Part shown: positions 33,894 to 42,735 of the stretch, one piece after another | Layout of the letters: every line of letters begins with the position of its first letter | Numbering within the stretch: position 1 is the stretch's first letter | NCBI GenBank assembly: GCA_015061905.1 | Contig: SUVQ01000009.1 | Coordinates: forward strand, 1-64,000 | Length of the DNA stretch: 64,000 nucleotides | Direction: 5' to 3' | Source: Verrucomicrobiota bacterium | GTDB lineage: Bacteria > Verrucomicrobiota > Verrucomicrobiia > Opitutales > UBA953 | Notes under the pieces: model-generated | What the model was told of the DNA's origin: nothing | The model's database searches: none | Seen by the model: the letters and a program-made list of their open reading frames with translations, nothing else | Position numbers and translations under genes: made by a program

Positions 33894-36800
33894 ATGTTTT
33901 CCAAAATTTTTATTGAACGTCCGCGATTCGCGGCGGTTGTCAGTTTGGTGATTTTTCTCGCCGGGATGATTTGCCTGTTGCGCTTGCCCGTCGAAGAGTA
34001 TCCGGAAATTGCGCCGCCGAGCGTTCGCGTTTCCGCCAGCTACACGGGAGCGAGCGCGGAAACCGTGCGCGACGTTATTGCAACGCCGCTCGATGCCGTT
34101 ATCAACGGTGTCGAAGACATGCTTTATTTTTCGTCCACCTGTAGCAACGACGGGCAATATTCGTGCTCGATTTCGTTCAAAACCGGCGTGAACGACGATA
34201 TTGCGATGGTCAATGTTCAAAACGCCATCAAGCAGGCGGAGCGGAAATTGCCGTCGGAAGTCCAGCGCACGGGTGTGCAGGTGCGCAAACGCAGCAACGA
34301 TATTCTCGCGATGTTCTCGTTCACGACGGACGGCACGTCGATGAATACGATGCAGTTGAGCAACTATATTTCGAGCACGGTTGCGGATGCGATTTCCCGA
34401 GTGGACGGCGTTTCTTCCGCCGACGCGATGGGCGGGGACGTTTATTCCATGCGTATTTGGCTCGATCCCGTCCGCCTTTCCGGGCTCGGACTCTCTACGG
34501 ACGATATTTCCAAGGCGGTTGAATCTCAAAATATTCAGGCGGCGGCGGGAACGCTCGGTTCCGAACAGGGCAACGAATATCTTCAATTCAAAATTAATGT
34601 TCAGGGACGCTTAAAAAATGCCGAGGAGTTCGGCGATATTATCGTGCGCACGGCAGAAGACGGAAGCATTCTTCGCCTCAAAGACGTGGCGCGCGTGGAA
34701 CTCGGCGCGCGAACTTACGCCGGACATGCGAATTTTAACGGGAAAGAATCCGTCGGAATGGCGATTTTCCGCAACAGCGATTCCAATGCGCTTGCGACGG
34801 TGAAAAAAGTGCGCGCGGTGCTTGACGATATGGCGACGCGCTTCCCTCCCGGCGTGAGCTACGACGTGTCGTATGATCCGACGCAGTTTATCGTTGTTTC
34901 GCTGGAAGAAATCGTCGAAACCATCATCATCGCGCTTTTGCTCGTCGTGCTCGTAACGTATGTGTTTTTGCAGGATTGGCGGGCGACGCTCGTTCCCGCG
35001 ATTGCGATTCCGGTTTCCCTCGTCGGAACTTTTACGTTCATGTATTTGCTTGATTACAGCGTGAACGTGCTGACGATGTTCGGGCTGATTTTGGTTATCG
35101 GTTCTTTGGTGGACGACGCGATCGTCGTTGTCGAAAACTGCCAGTCTCTGATGGCGCGGGAACGCCTTTCGGCGAAGGACGCGGCGATAAAAAGTATGTC
35201 GCAAATCACGGGTGCGATTATTGCAACGACGCTTGTTACGATTGCGTGTTACGTTCCGTTGGCGTTTTACGGCGGAATGGTCGGGCGCATTTACATGCAG
35301 TTTTCGGTAACGATGTGTATCGCGCTGGTGCTCTCCACCGTGGTGGCACTGACGCTCAGCCCGGCACTTTGCGCACTGATTATGCGCCCGCCGCGGGAAC
35401 GTGTTTCTCCGATTTTTAAACCGTTTAATGCGCTTTTGGACGGCACGAAAAAAATCTACCTCGGCTTCGTGCTCCGTCTTGTGCGCCGGGCTTCTTTGAC
35501 CGTCGGCTTCATGGTGCTGTTTTTTGCCGGAATTTGGTATTTTTCGGAAAAAATTCCGGGTTCGTTTTTGCCGGAAGAAGACAAAGGCTCCATCACGATG
35601 AATATCGAACTCGCTCCGGGAGCGACCATCACGCGCACGGAAGCGACTCTCGAAAAAGTGCGGGAACGCATTTCGAAAATTCCCGGAATTAAAGCCGTGA
35701 TGACAATTCCGGGACGAAGCCGTATCGGGAGCGACGGCGAACACGTCGCCATGGGATACGTCCGCCTCAAAGACTGGTCCGAGCGCACGACTCCGGAAAC
35801 GCAACTCGATGCCATCGTCAATAAATTACAGGAGGCAACGGCGGATATTCCCGAAGCTCGCATCATGTTTTTTACCCCGCCGGCAATCATGGGGCTCGGC
35901 GCTGTCGGCGGCGTTTCCGCCGTGCTTTGCGCGGAAGGCGACGCTTCCCCCGAAGAACTTTCGAATGTGGTAAAAACGCTGGTCGCGGACTTAAACGCGC
36001 TCCCGCAGGTGCGCCGGGCAAGTTCGTCCTACAACGCGGACACGGCGCAACTTTTCCTTGATATCGACCGCGTGAAAGCGGAGTCGCTCGGCGTTCCCGT
36101 GGATCGTATTTTCTCCACACTGCAAAGCCAACTCGCATCGTTTTACATCAACGACTTCAACTACGCGGGCGATGCGTTTTACGTTAAAATGCAGGCGGAC
36201 AAAGCTTACCGCGTAACACAGGACGACATTCGCGGGCTACTTGTTGCGAGCAACTCCGGAGAAATGGTGCCGCTCAATGTGTTTTCGAAATTGCGTTTTA
36301 CGGTCGGACCGACGGAAATTCAGCGTTTCAATAAACTGACTTCCGCCGATATTTCCGTGCAGGTCGCCGAAGGCTACACCAGCGGCGAAGTGATGGCGAT
36401 TTTGGAAAAAATGAAATTGCCGCAAGGCTACCACATCGAGTGGAAAGGGCAGAGCTATCAGGAACGGCAAAATCAGGGGCAAATCGTGCTGATTATGGTG
36501 CTCGCAATGCTTTTCGCGTATTTGTTCCTCGTCGCACAATATGAAAGCTGGACAATTCCCGTTCCCGTGATGCTGACGGTGTCGATTCCGACGCTCGGCG
36601 CGCTTGTCGGTTTGTTGGTTTGGGGGCTTTCGCTCGGTATTTACGCTCAGCTCGGTTTGGTGATGCTTATCGGGCTCTCCGCGAAAAACGCTATTTTGAT
36701 GATTGAGTTTTCCAAGCAATCCCGGGAGGCGGGTTATTCAATTAAATCCGCCGCGCTTCTTGGAGCTTCGTTGCGTTACCGCGCGGTGCTCATGACGGCG

Positions 36801-37025
36801 TGGTCCTTCCTCTTCGGCGTGTTCCCGCTGGTTATCGCAACGGGTGCCGGCGCCGGTTCTCGTCGCGCCATCGGCGTAACGACATTTACCGGAATGCTTG
36901 CCGCAACGCTCGTCGGCATTATTTTCGCGCCCGCGCTTTACGCGCTTTTTCAGCGCATACGGGAACGCTGCCGCCGCACCGTAAACCTTCCCGACGGAAC
37001 TCCGGAAAACGAGCAAGCCGAATGA
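33894..37025 (+). CDS. RND efflux pump (HAE1/AcrB-like), system 1
   Basis: A 1043-residue inner-membrane pump. Family features: N-terminal FIERPRFAAVVSLVIFLAGM helix 1, two large periplasmic loops, proton-relay Asp pair in VIGSLVDDAIVVVENC (TM4), and Lys in LIGLSAKNAILMIEFSK (TM10). The length is typical of hydrophobe/amphiphile exporters. Together with the adaptor before and channel after it should span the whole envelope. It extrudes unknown toxic compounds. There are seven DUS-like words in it. Confidence 0.95.
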   Translation: MFSKIFIERPRFAAVVSLVIFLAGMICLLRLPVEEYPEIAPPSVRVSASYTGASAETVRDVIATPLDAVINGVEDMLYFSSTCSNDGQYSCSISFKTGVNDDIAMVNVQNAIKQAERKLPSEVQRTGVQVRKRSNDILAMFSFTTDGTSMNTMQLSNYISSTVADAISRVDGVSSADAMGGDVYSMRIWLDPVRLSGLGLSTDDISKAVESQNIQAAAGTLGSEQGNEYLQFKINVQGRLKNAEEFGDIIVRTAEDGSILRLKDVARVELGARTYAGHANFNGKESVGMAIFRNSDSNALATVKKVRAVLDDMATRFPPGVSYDVSYDPTQFIVVSLEEIVETIIIALLLVVLVTYVFLQDWRATLVPAIAIPVSLVGTFTFMYLLDYSVNVLTMFGLILVIGSLVDDAIVVVENCQSLMARERLSAKDAAIKSMSQITGAIIATTLVTIACYVPLAFYGGMVGRIYMQFSVTMCIALVLSTVVALTLSPALCALIMRPPRERVSPIFKPFNALLDGTKKIYLGFVLRLVRRASLTVGFMVLFFAGIWYFSEKIPGSFLPEEDKGSITMNIELAPGATITRTEATLEKVRERISKIPGIKAVMTIPGRSRIGSDGEHVAMGYVRLKDWSERTTPETQLDAIVNKLQEATADIPEARIMFFTPPAIMGLGAVGGVSAVLCAEGDASPEELSNVVKTLVADLNALPQVRRASSSYNADTAQLFLDIDRVKAESLGVPVDRIFSTLQSQLASFYINDFNYAGDAFYVKMQADKAYRVTQDDIRGLLVASNSGEMVPLNVFSKLRFTVGPTEIQRFNKLTSADISVQVAEGYTSGEVMAILEKMKLPQGYHIEWKGQSYQERQNQGQIVLIMVLAMLFAYLFLVAQYESWTIPVPVMLTVSIPTLGALVGLLVWGLSLGIYAQLGLVMLIGLSAKNAILMIEFSKQSREAGYSIKSAALLGASLRYRAVLMTAWSFLFGVFPLVIATGAGAGSRRAIGVTTFTGMLAATLVGIIFAPALYALFQRIRERCRRTVNLPDGTPENEQAE

Positions 37026-37120
37026 GCCCGATTCAAAAAATAAACTTCGGAAAAAGCCTCTTCCGCAAAACGCGAAATGAGGGGCACTTCTTCCGTTAAA
37101 AAATGAAAACTTTGTCTGAT

Positions 37121-38500
37121 ATGAAAAAAAATCTTTGGTTAATGCTGGCGGCGGGAACGTTGCTTGCGGGAACGGCGTGCTCGACGGTGGAGGAAGCGCG
37201 CGATGCGCAAAATCCCGACAATCGCCTGCGCGGCGAACGCACGGTGGAGTATTCGGAATACGGATACGCGCCGGGAATGGTGCTTTCGCTTGCAGACTTG
37301 GAAACAATTGCGCTCGATGCGAATCCGAAAATTTTCCAAGCCCGCCAAGCCGTGATTTCCGCTCAGCTTGCCGTCAAAAATGTTTGCGCGGATTATATGC
37401 CGACGTTAGATGCGTCCGCGACTTACGCGCGCTCGACGCATAATGATTCGAAGCGCGGGCAGAGTTTTCACAATAACGGCGGGAACGAGCTCGGGCTTTC
37501 CCTGAATCTTTTGCTGTGGGACTTCGGAAAAACCGATGCAAAATTCGAACAGGCGGCGGCGAAACTGATTTCGGCGGAAAAAGATTTGCTTTCGGCGGAA
37601 AATCTCGTGCGCTACAACGTGCGCAAAGCCTATTTCGAATTGCGCCGAAACATCGAGCTGAACGTCGTCGCCGAACAGGCGGTTGAACAATACAAAGAAC
37701 ACTTGGCGCAAATGCTCGCGTATCGCGATGCGGGAAAAGGCACCAAATACGCGTGCACGAAGGCGGAAGTGGACTACAACAACGCCGTGCTCGAAAGCAT
37801 TCGTATCGCGAACAATGTCAAAACGGCGCGCGCCGACCTAAACCTCGCTCTCGGGTTTGCCGAGTCTCCCGATTACGAACTGGGCGGGAACGTAATGGGC
37901 ACCTTTGAGCCGAACGTCGATGCGCTGATGAAAATCGCGCGGGAACGCGAACCCGGCTTGGCGTCTCTCATCGCACTTGAAAAAGCGGCTTCCGCGCATG
38001 TGGACAAAACGATCGCCGATTTGTATCCGTCTCTCGGCTTGAATTTTTCCGCAACGCTCGAAGGAAACGAATTGGATATGCCCAAAATCTGGAATCTGAT
38101 CGGCGCGGGAACGCTCACCCAAAACGTTTTTAACGGCGGGCGAAACGAGCGCGCAATCGAAGATGCCGTCGCGCAGTTGCGCACGGCGCGCAGTAAAGTC
38201 GCCGCCTACGAGCAAAATCTTTACGCCAAACTTTGCACCGCCGTGCTCACGCAAACGCGCGCGCAGAAACAACGCGATGTCGCACTTCTTTCCGAGCGCG
38301 CGGCGCGCGAAAATTTTGACATTGTTACCGCGCAGTTTGATGTCGGAAAAGCCTCTTCGCTCGACCGCACGGACGCGCAGGTTTCGCTCACGGAAGCGCG
38401 CGCCGCCTCCGTTTCCGCCGAATACGATTACCGGGAATCCGTTTCCGCGATCGCCTATCTCATCGCGACCGATCCTATTGAAGAACAGGTCGGCGACTAA
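37121..38500 (+). CDS. TolC-family outer-membrane efflux channel, system 1
   Basis: A 459-residue lipoprotein starting [21 protein letters not shown]; the lipobox Cys is near residue 20. An alternative in-frame start at 37103 adds six residues. Two OEP repeats are visible: helical stretches such as [34 protein letters not shown], and [32 protein letters not shown] in the second half. It forms the outer-membrane tunnel of the first efflux system. Two DUS-like words occur 15 bases apart inside the signal peptide (37153, 37168), encoding AGT and AGTA. Confidence 0.88.
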   Translation: MKKNLWLMLAAGTLLAGTACSTVEEARDAQNPDNRLRGERTVEYSEYGYAPGMVLSLADLETIALDANPKIFQARQAVISAQLAVKNVCADYMPTLDASATYARSTHNDSKRGQSFHNNGGNELGLSLNLLLWDFGKTDAKFEQAAAKLISAEKDLLSAENLVRYNVRKAYFELRRNIELNVVAEQAVEQYKEHLAQMLAYRDAGKGTKYACTKAEVDYNNAVLESIRIANNVKTARADLNLALGFAESPDYELGGNVMGTFEPNVDALMKIAREREPGLASLIALEKAASAHVDKTIADLYPSLGLNFSATLEGNELDMPKIWNLIGAGTLTQNVFNGGRNERAIEDAVAQLRTARSKVAAYEQNLYAKLCTAVLTQTRAQKQRDVALLSERAARENFDIVTAQFDVGKASSLDRTDAQVSLTEARAASVSAEYDYRESVSAIAYLIATDPIEEQVGD

Positions 38501-38528
38501 TTCATTTTTTCAAAAAAAAGAAAAATCA

Positions 38529-39290
38529 ATGCTTTCCGTTCGAATAATTCCCTGTCTCGATGTTAAGGACGGGCGCGTCGTCAAGGGCGTGCAGTTTGAA
38601 TCCCTGCGCGATGCCGGCGATCCCGTCGATTGCGCGCGTGCCTATGAAAAGCAGGGCGCGGACGAACTCGTTTTTCTCGATATAACAGCATCTTCCGACG
38701 GGCGAAACATCATGCGCGACGTCGTCGAACGCACTGCCGATCAGGTTTTTATGCCGCTGACCGTCGGCGGCGGTTTGCGCACGGTCGAAGATATTCGCGC
38801 CATGCTCAATGCCGGTGCCGACAAAGTTTCTCTGAACTCGGCGGCGATTTCCAATCCGAATCTTGTTTTGGAGTCGGCAAAACGCTTCGGCAACCAATGC
38901 ATTGTCGTCGCGATTGATGCGCGGCGTAATGCGGGAACGGATACATGGCAGGTTTATTCCCACGGCGGGCGCACGCCTTGCGGGATCGATGTTGTCGACT
39001 GGGCGAAAAAAGTCGTTTCTCTCGGCGCGGGAGAAATCTTGCTCACCAGTATGGACTGCGACGGCGTGAAAACCGGCTACGATTTGGAGCTGACGCGCCG
39101 CGTGAGTGAAGCAGTCGGCGTTCCCGTGATTGCTTCCGGCGGCGCAGGAAATTTGCAACACATGGTCGATGCCGTGAAAATCGGGAAAGCGAGTGCGGTG
39201 CTCGCCGCGTCGATTTTCCATTTCGGAACGTATTCGATTCGCGAAGCGAAAGAAGCGTTGCGTGATGCCGGATTGCCGGCGCGTCTTTAG
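38529..39290 (+). CDS. hisF: Imidazole glycerol phosphate synthase, cyclase subunit
   Basis: A 253-residue (beta-alpha)8 barrel starting [23 protein letters not shown] with catalytic Asp11. [31 protein letters not shown] with the second Asp in the SMDCDG stretch is also visible. It makes imidazole glycerol phosphate from PRFAR and ammonia. Its partner hisH and the other his genes are absent here, so the histidine genes are scattered. It starts 28 bases after the efflux channel gene and ends with a DUS-pair terminator. Confidence 0.95.
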   Translation: MLSVRIIPCLDVKDGRVVKGVQFESLRDAGDPVDCARAYEKQGADELVFLDITASSDGRNIMRDVVERTADQVFMPLTVGGGLRTVEDIRAMLNAGADKVSLNSAAISNPNLVLESAKRFGNQCIVVAIDARRNAGTDTWQVYSHGGRTPCGIDVVDWAKKVVSLGAGEILLTSMDCDGVKTGYDLELTRRVSEAVGVPVIASGGAGNLQHMVDAVKIGKASAVLAASIFHFGTYSIREAKEALRDAGLPARL

Positions 39291-39316
39291 CTTTTTATTT
39301 TTTTCAAAAACAAAAA

Positions 39317-39361
39317 AAACGTTCCCGCACGGCAAAAGCCGTTTTGCAGCGGGAACGCTTT
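39317..39361. terminator. Bidirectional terminator made of an inverted DUS-like pair
   Basis: CGTTCCCGC and GCGGGAACG, with a second inner stem ACGGC/GCCGT, between convergent hisF and guaA. The inner segment CACGGCAAAAGCCG is the same as in the serA terminator at 57127. Confidence 0.88.
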
Positions 39362-39420
39362 TTTTACGAAGCCCGTAGAGGGCTCCAATCTTTAATCTCT
39401 AATCTTTAACCTATCTTCCC

Positions 39421-40404
39421 TTACTCCCATTCGATAGTGCCGATGGGTTTCGGTGTAAGATCAAGCAGAACGCGGTTGATGCCTTCGACTTCGTGCGTGA
39501 TGCGATCCGTGATGCGGTGCAACACATCGTAGGGAATTTCTTCAATCGTTGCGGTCATTGCGTCTACGGTATTGACGGCGCGAACAATCGCGGGCCAACC
39601 TTCGTAGCGTTTGCTGTTGCGCACGCCGACGCTTTTAAAATCGGGAACGGCGACGAAGTATTGCCAAACTTTTCCCGCGAGTCCGCATTTGTCAAATTCT
39701 TCCCGCAAAATCGCGTCGGCTTCGCGGAGCGCGTGCAGGCGGTCGCGCGTGATGGCACCGAGGCAACGCACGCCGAGACCCGGCCCCGGGAACGGCTGGC
39801 GGAAAACCATCTTGTCGGGCAAGCCGAGTGCTTTGCCGACGACGCGGACTTCGTCCTTGTAGAGCAGTTTGAGCGGTTCGACGAGTTCCATTTCCATATC
39901 TTCGGGAAGCCCGCCCACGTTGTGGTGCGCTTTTACGCCGTCGCTTTCGAGAATGTCCGGGTAAATTGTTCCCTGAGCGAGGAAGGAAATTCCGGAGAGC
40001 TTTCCGGCTTCTTCGTCGAAAACCTTAATAAATTCGTTCCCGATGATTTTGCGTTTTTTTTCGGGTTCGGCAACGCCGGCGAGCAAATCGAGGAAGCGAT
40101 CCGTGGCGTCGACGTAAATGAGGTTCGCATCCAATCCGTTGCGGAAAACCTCAATCACCTGTTCGCTTTCGCCTTTGCGCATCAGCCCGTGGTTAACGTG
40201 AACGCAAACGAGTTGTTTGCCGATGGCTTTAATCAGTAGGGCGGCGACCACCGAGGAATCGACCCCGCCCGAAAGTGCCAAAAGCACTTGTTTGTCGCCG
40301 ACTTGGGCGCGAATTTCTCGGATTTGCTCCTCGATAAACGCGTTCGCCAGTTCCGGCGTGTTAATACGTGCCATAGATTCAGGACGTATGTTGCTTTGAC
40401 TCAT
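39421..40404 (-). CDS. guaAb: GMP synthase ATP-pyrophosphatase subunit (no glutaminase domain)
   Basis: A 327-residue protein matching only the C-terminal two thirds of GuaA: PP-loop SGGVDSS at 45-51, AHHNVGGLPE, RQPFPGPGLGVR and the C-terminal dimerisation end with LTPKPIGTIEWE. It adenylates XMP and aminates it. The class I glutaminase domain that normally precedes it is missing; only about 20 unrelated residues stand before the pyrophosphatase, and upstream is tRNA-Leu. It must take ammonia from a separate subunit or free ammonium, as in the two-subunit archaeal enzyme. Confidence 0.92.
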   Translation of the reverse strand: MSQSNIRPESMARINTPELANAFIEEQIREIRAQVGDKQVLLALSGGVDSSVVAALLIKAIGKQLVCVHVNHGLMRKGESEQVIEVFRNGLDANLIYVDATDRFLDLLAGVAEPEKKRKIIGNEFIKVFDEEAGKLSGISFLAQGTIYPDILESDGVKAHHNVGGLPEDMEMELVEPLKLLYKDEVRVVGKALGLPDKMVFRQPFPGPGLGVRCLGAITRDRLHALREADAILREEFDKCGLAGKVWQYFVAVPDFKSVGVRNSKRYEGWPAIVRAVNTVDAMTATIEEIPYDVLHRITDRITHEVEGINRVLLDLTPKPIGTIEWE

Positions 40405-40455
40405 TGTTTTTGTCTCCTTGTCTTAATAACTAAGAATGAAATGCGCTTGGAAACA

Positions 40456-40539
40456 TGGTGCCGAAGACGGGACTCGAACCCGTACGCCCGAAGACAACGG
40501 ATTTTAAGTCCGCAGCGTCTACCATTCCGCCACTCCGGC
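40456..40539 (-). tRNA. tRNA-Leu (anticodon TAA)
   Basis: On the minus strand the acceptor GCCGGAG pairs with CTTCGGC, then A and an encoded CCA. The anticodon arm is GCGGACTTAAAATCCGT with TAA. A long variable arm and GGTTCGAGTCC T-arm are present. It lies 50 bases upstream of guaA on the same strand. Confidence 0.96.
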
Positions 40540-40675
40540 ACGATGGAGCCGACAATTTTGACTTTCGCCGCGTTCCCGTGCGAGTTTTTTTTTCAAAAAA
40601 ATTAAAAACACGGCGGGAGCGTCCGGAAGCCTCCGCTTTCTTTATAAAAAACTTTGTGAAGAAAGAGAAATCCCG

Positions 40676-40704
40676 TTGACCTTTGCGAGCGGGAAGAATA
40701 AAAC
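40676..40704 (+). promoter_or_regulatory. Promoter of the tetR gene
   Basis: TTGACC, 17-base spacer, then TAAAAC (4 of 6). The tetR ATG is 15 bases downstream of the -10. Autoregulation at this site would be typical of the family. Confidence 0.6.
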
Positions 40705-40718
40705 GTTCATTCTAATTT

Positions 40719-41378
40719 ATGATGAGAAAAAGCACAGTCGTTCGCGAAAAAAGTCTGCGAACCCAAGAACGTATTTTGGAAGCTGCGGAACGCCTTTTTG
40801 CCGACAAGGGATTTTCGGGTGCGTCGATGCGCGATATTACGTCTTTGGCGAAAGTGAATCTCTCCGTTGCCTATTATTATTTTAAAGACAAGGAAGCCTT
40901 GCTCTTTGCGGTATTTGACCGCTATGTGAAGCCGTTGATGGACAAGCAGCTTGAGATGCTGGAGCGTGCGAGGAAAGAGGCGGGAACGTCTCCGATCACA
41001 CCGCGTCGCTTGCTGGAAGCGATGATTCTTCCCCGCACGGAAAGCGTCTCGGAAGTCGTTCATCAGCTTTTCACGATGTTGCTGGCTCGCCGCGGCGTTT
41101 TTGAACAGCGCGTGTTCGAATCCATCGAAAATGCGACCAAGGAAATTCGCGAAAAGTTTTTTACGGAATTTTCAAAGACGTTCCCGTTGCTTCCTTCGGA
41201 GGAAGTGCGTTTCCGCATTGAAAGCGTTCACGCAATGCTTGCGGGGTGGACGGCGATTGCTCCGTTTAAGAAAGGCACTTACCCGAAAGATATTACGCGG
41301 GAAGACCTTTTTGAAATGTTCATGGCGATGGTGCTGGAAATGTTTGGCGCGCCGCCGACGCTTTCTCGGAAAGCATAA
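40719..41378 (+). CDS. TetR-family transcriptional regulator
   Basis: A 219-residue protein. The N-terminal three-helix DNA-binding domain (RTQERILEAAERLFADKGFSGASMRDITSLAKVNLSVAYYYFKDKEALL, about residues 14-61) has the TetR helix-turn-helix. The C-terminal helical domain resembles CerR/TetR_C-type ligand pockets (LHQLFTMLLARR-like segments). It lies 38 bases before the adaptor of the second RND operon, on the same strand, so it is the likely local repressor responding to a pump substrate. Confidence 0.92.
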   Translation: MMRKSTVVREKSLRTQERILEAAERLFADKGFSGASMRDITSLAKVNLSVAYYYFKDKEALLFAVFDRYVKPLMDKQLEMLERARKEAGTSPITPRRLLEAMILPRTESVSEVVHQLFTMLLARRGVFEQRVFESIENATKEIREKFFTEFSKTFPLLPSEEVRFRIESVHAMLAGWTAIAPFKKGTYPKDITREDLFEMFMAMVLEMFGAPPTLSRKA

Positions 41379-41415
41379 ATCTTTTAACGACAAAAACAGG
41401 ACACAACTTAAATTT

Positions 41416-42645
41416 ATGAAGCAAAATAAAATGAAGAAAACCTTCTTTCTGACCGCTTTTGCGGCTCTCGCGGGAACGCTCGCGTTTACCGGTTGCGATG
41501 AAAAGAAAGCCGCCGAGCAGGCGCCGAAAGGCCCGGCGGAAATCGCCGCTGCCGTCGAAACGGTGAAATACGAAGAACTCAAAATCGTGCGCGAGCTTCC
41601 GGGACGCGTCGATGCCGTGCGCCTTGCGGACGTTTCCGCGCGTGTAACGGGAATTTTGCTCGAACGCAAATTTGAAGAAGGCGCGAAAGTCGAAAAAGAT
41701 CAGGTGCTTTTCCAAATCGATCCCGCGCCGCTGAAGGCAGCACGCGATGCCGCCGCTGCGCAGGTCGAAGTCGCCAAAGCAAACTTGAACGGCGCGCAAA
41801 TCACGTTTAACCGCTTTTCCGAGCTCGTCAAAACCGGCGGCGTGAGCCGTCAGAATTACGACGACGCGATGATTGCCGTCGATACGGCAAAAGCCGCTCT
41901 TTTGGCGGCGGAAGCGCAACTTCAATCTGCGGAAATCAGCCTCGGCTACGCGACGGTGACGGCTCCGATTTCCGGAATTATCGGTGCGGCGCTCGTCACG
42001 GAAGGCGGCATGGTTTCCGGGAACGCGCTCACGAAAATGGCGGTCATTCAGCAGATGGATCCTATCAATTTCGACTTTACGCAGTCGGCAACCGCGCTTC
42101 TCGAACTCCGCAAGGCAATCGCCGTGGGAACGGTTGAAAAAATCGACGAAAATACTGTTCCCGTGAAACTTATTTTTGACGACGGAACGGTTTACGAACA
42201 CGCGGGGAAGCTCAAATTCTCCGAAGTCTCCGTCGATAAATCCACGGGCATGTATACGCTCCGCGCGGAATTTCCGAATCCGGACAATCTTTTGCTTCCG
42301 GGAATGTTCGCCCGCGCCGTTCTCGAAGAAGGCGTGAACAAGCAGGCGATTCTCGTCCCGCAGAAAGCCGTTTCGCTCGGTACGGCGGGCAAGGCGACGA
42401 TTTTCACCGTCAACGAAAACGATATGGTGATTCCGCGCCCGATTACCATCGGGAAAATGGAAGGCGACGCGTGGACGGTAACTTCCGGCTTGAAGCCGGG
42501 CGACCGCATCGCGGCGGACGGTTTGATCTCGATCGGCATGGCGCTTTCCCAAAATCGCGAAAACGGCGTGAAAATTGTCGCACCCGCACAAACTCCGGCT
42601 CCGGCGGAATCCGCTCCCGAAGCGCCTGCGGAAGCCGAAAAATAA
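41416..42645 (+). CDS. RND efflux periplasmic adaptor lipoprotein (AcrA/MexA-like), system 2
   Basis: A 409-residue lipoprotein: MKQNKMKKTFFLTAFAALAGTLAFTGCDE with lipobox FTGC near residue 27. Lipoyl-like halves, an alpha hairpin (about 100-170, AQVEVAKANLNGAQITFNRFSEL) and a C-terminal segment WTVTSGLKPGDRIAADGL follow, all typical of HlyD/AcrA adaptors. The tail is Ala/Pro/Glu rich. I start at ATG 41416 because the longer open frame overlaps tetR and the signal peptide begins here. It is in an operon with the pump gene downstream. Confidence 0.92.
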   Translation: MKQNKMKKTFFLTAFAALAGTLAFTGCDEKKAAEQAPKGPAEIAAAVETVKYEELKIVRELPGRVDAVRLADVSARVTGILLERKFEEGAKVEKDQVLFQIDPAPLKAARDAAAAQVEVAKANLNGAQITFNRFSELVKTGGVSRQNYDDAMIAVDTAKAALLAAEAQLQSAEISLGYATVTAPISGIIGAALVTEGGMVSGNALTKMAVIQQMDPINFDFTQSATALLELRKAIAVGTVEKIDENTVPVKLIFDDGTVYEHAGKLKFSEVSVDKSTGMYTLRAEFPNPDNLLLPGMFARAVLEEGVNKQAILVPQKAVSLGTAGKATIFTVNENDMVIPRPITIGKMEGDAWTVTSGLKPGDRIAADGLISIGMALSQNRENGVKIVAPAQTPAPAESAPEAPAEAEK

Positions 42646-42735
42646 TGATGTTTCGCGGAAGCGTTGCCGTTAATGCGGCGCGTTCCCGCGAGCGATTTTC
42701 TTCTCTTGAATTTTTTATAGAAACAAGGAATTTAC

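Noticed and set aside
34611..35804. Long minus-strand frames opposite the RND pump genes (also 42715-44526)
   Set aside because: They lie wholly opposite unmistakable RND genes and have His/Arg-rich shadow composition.
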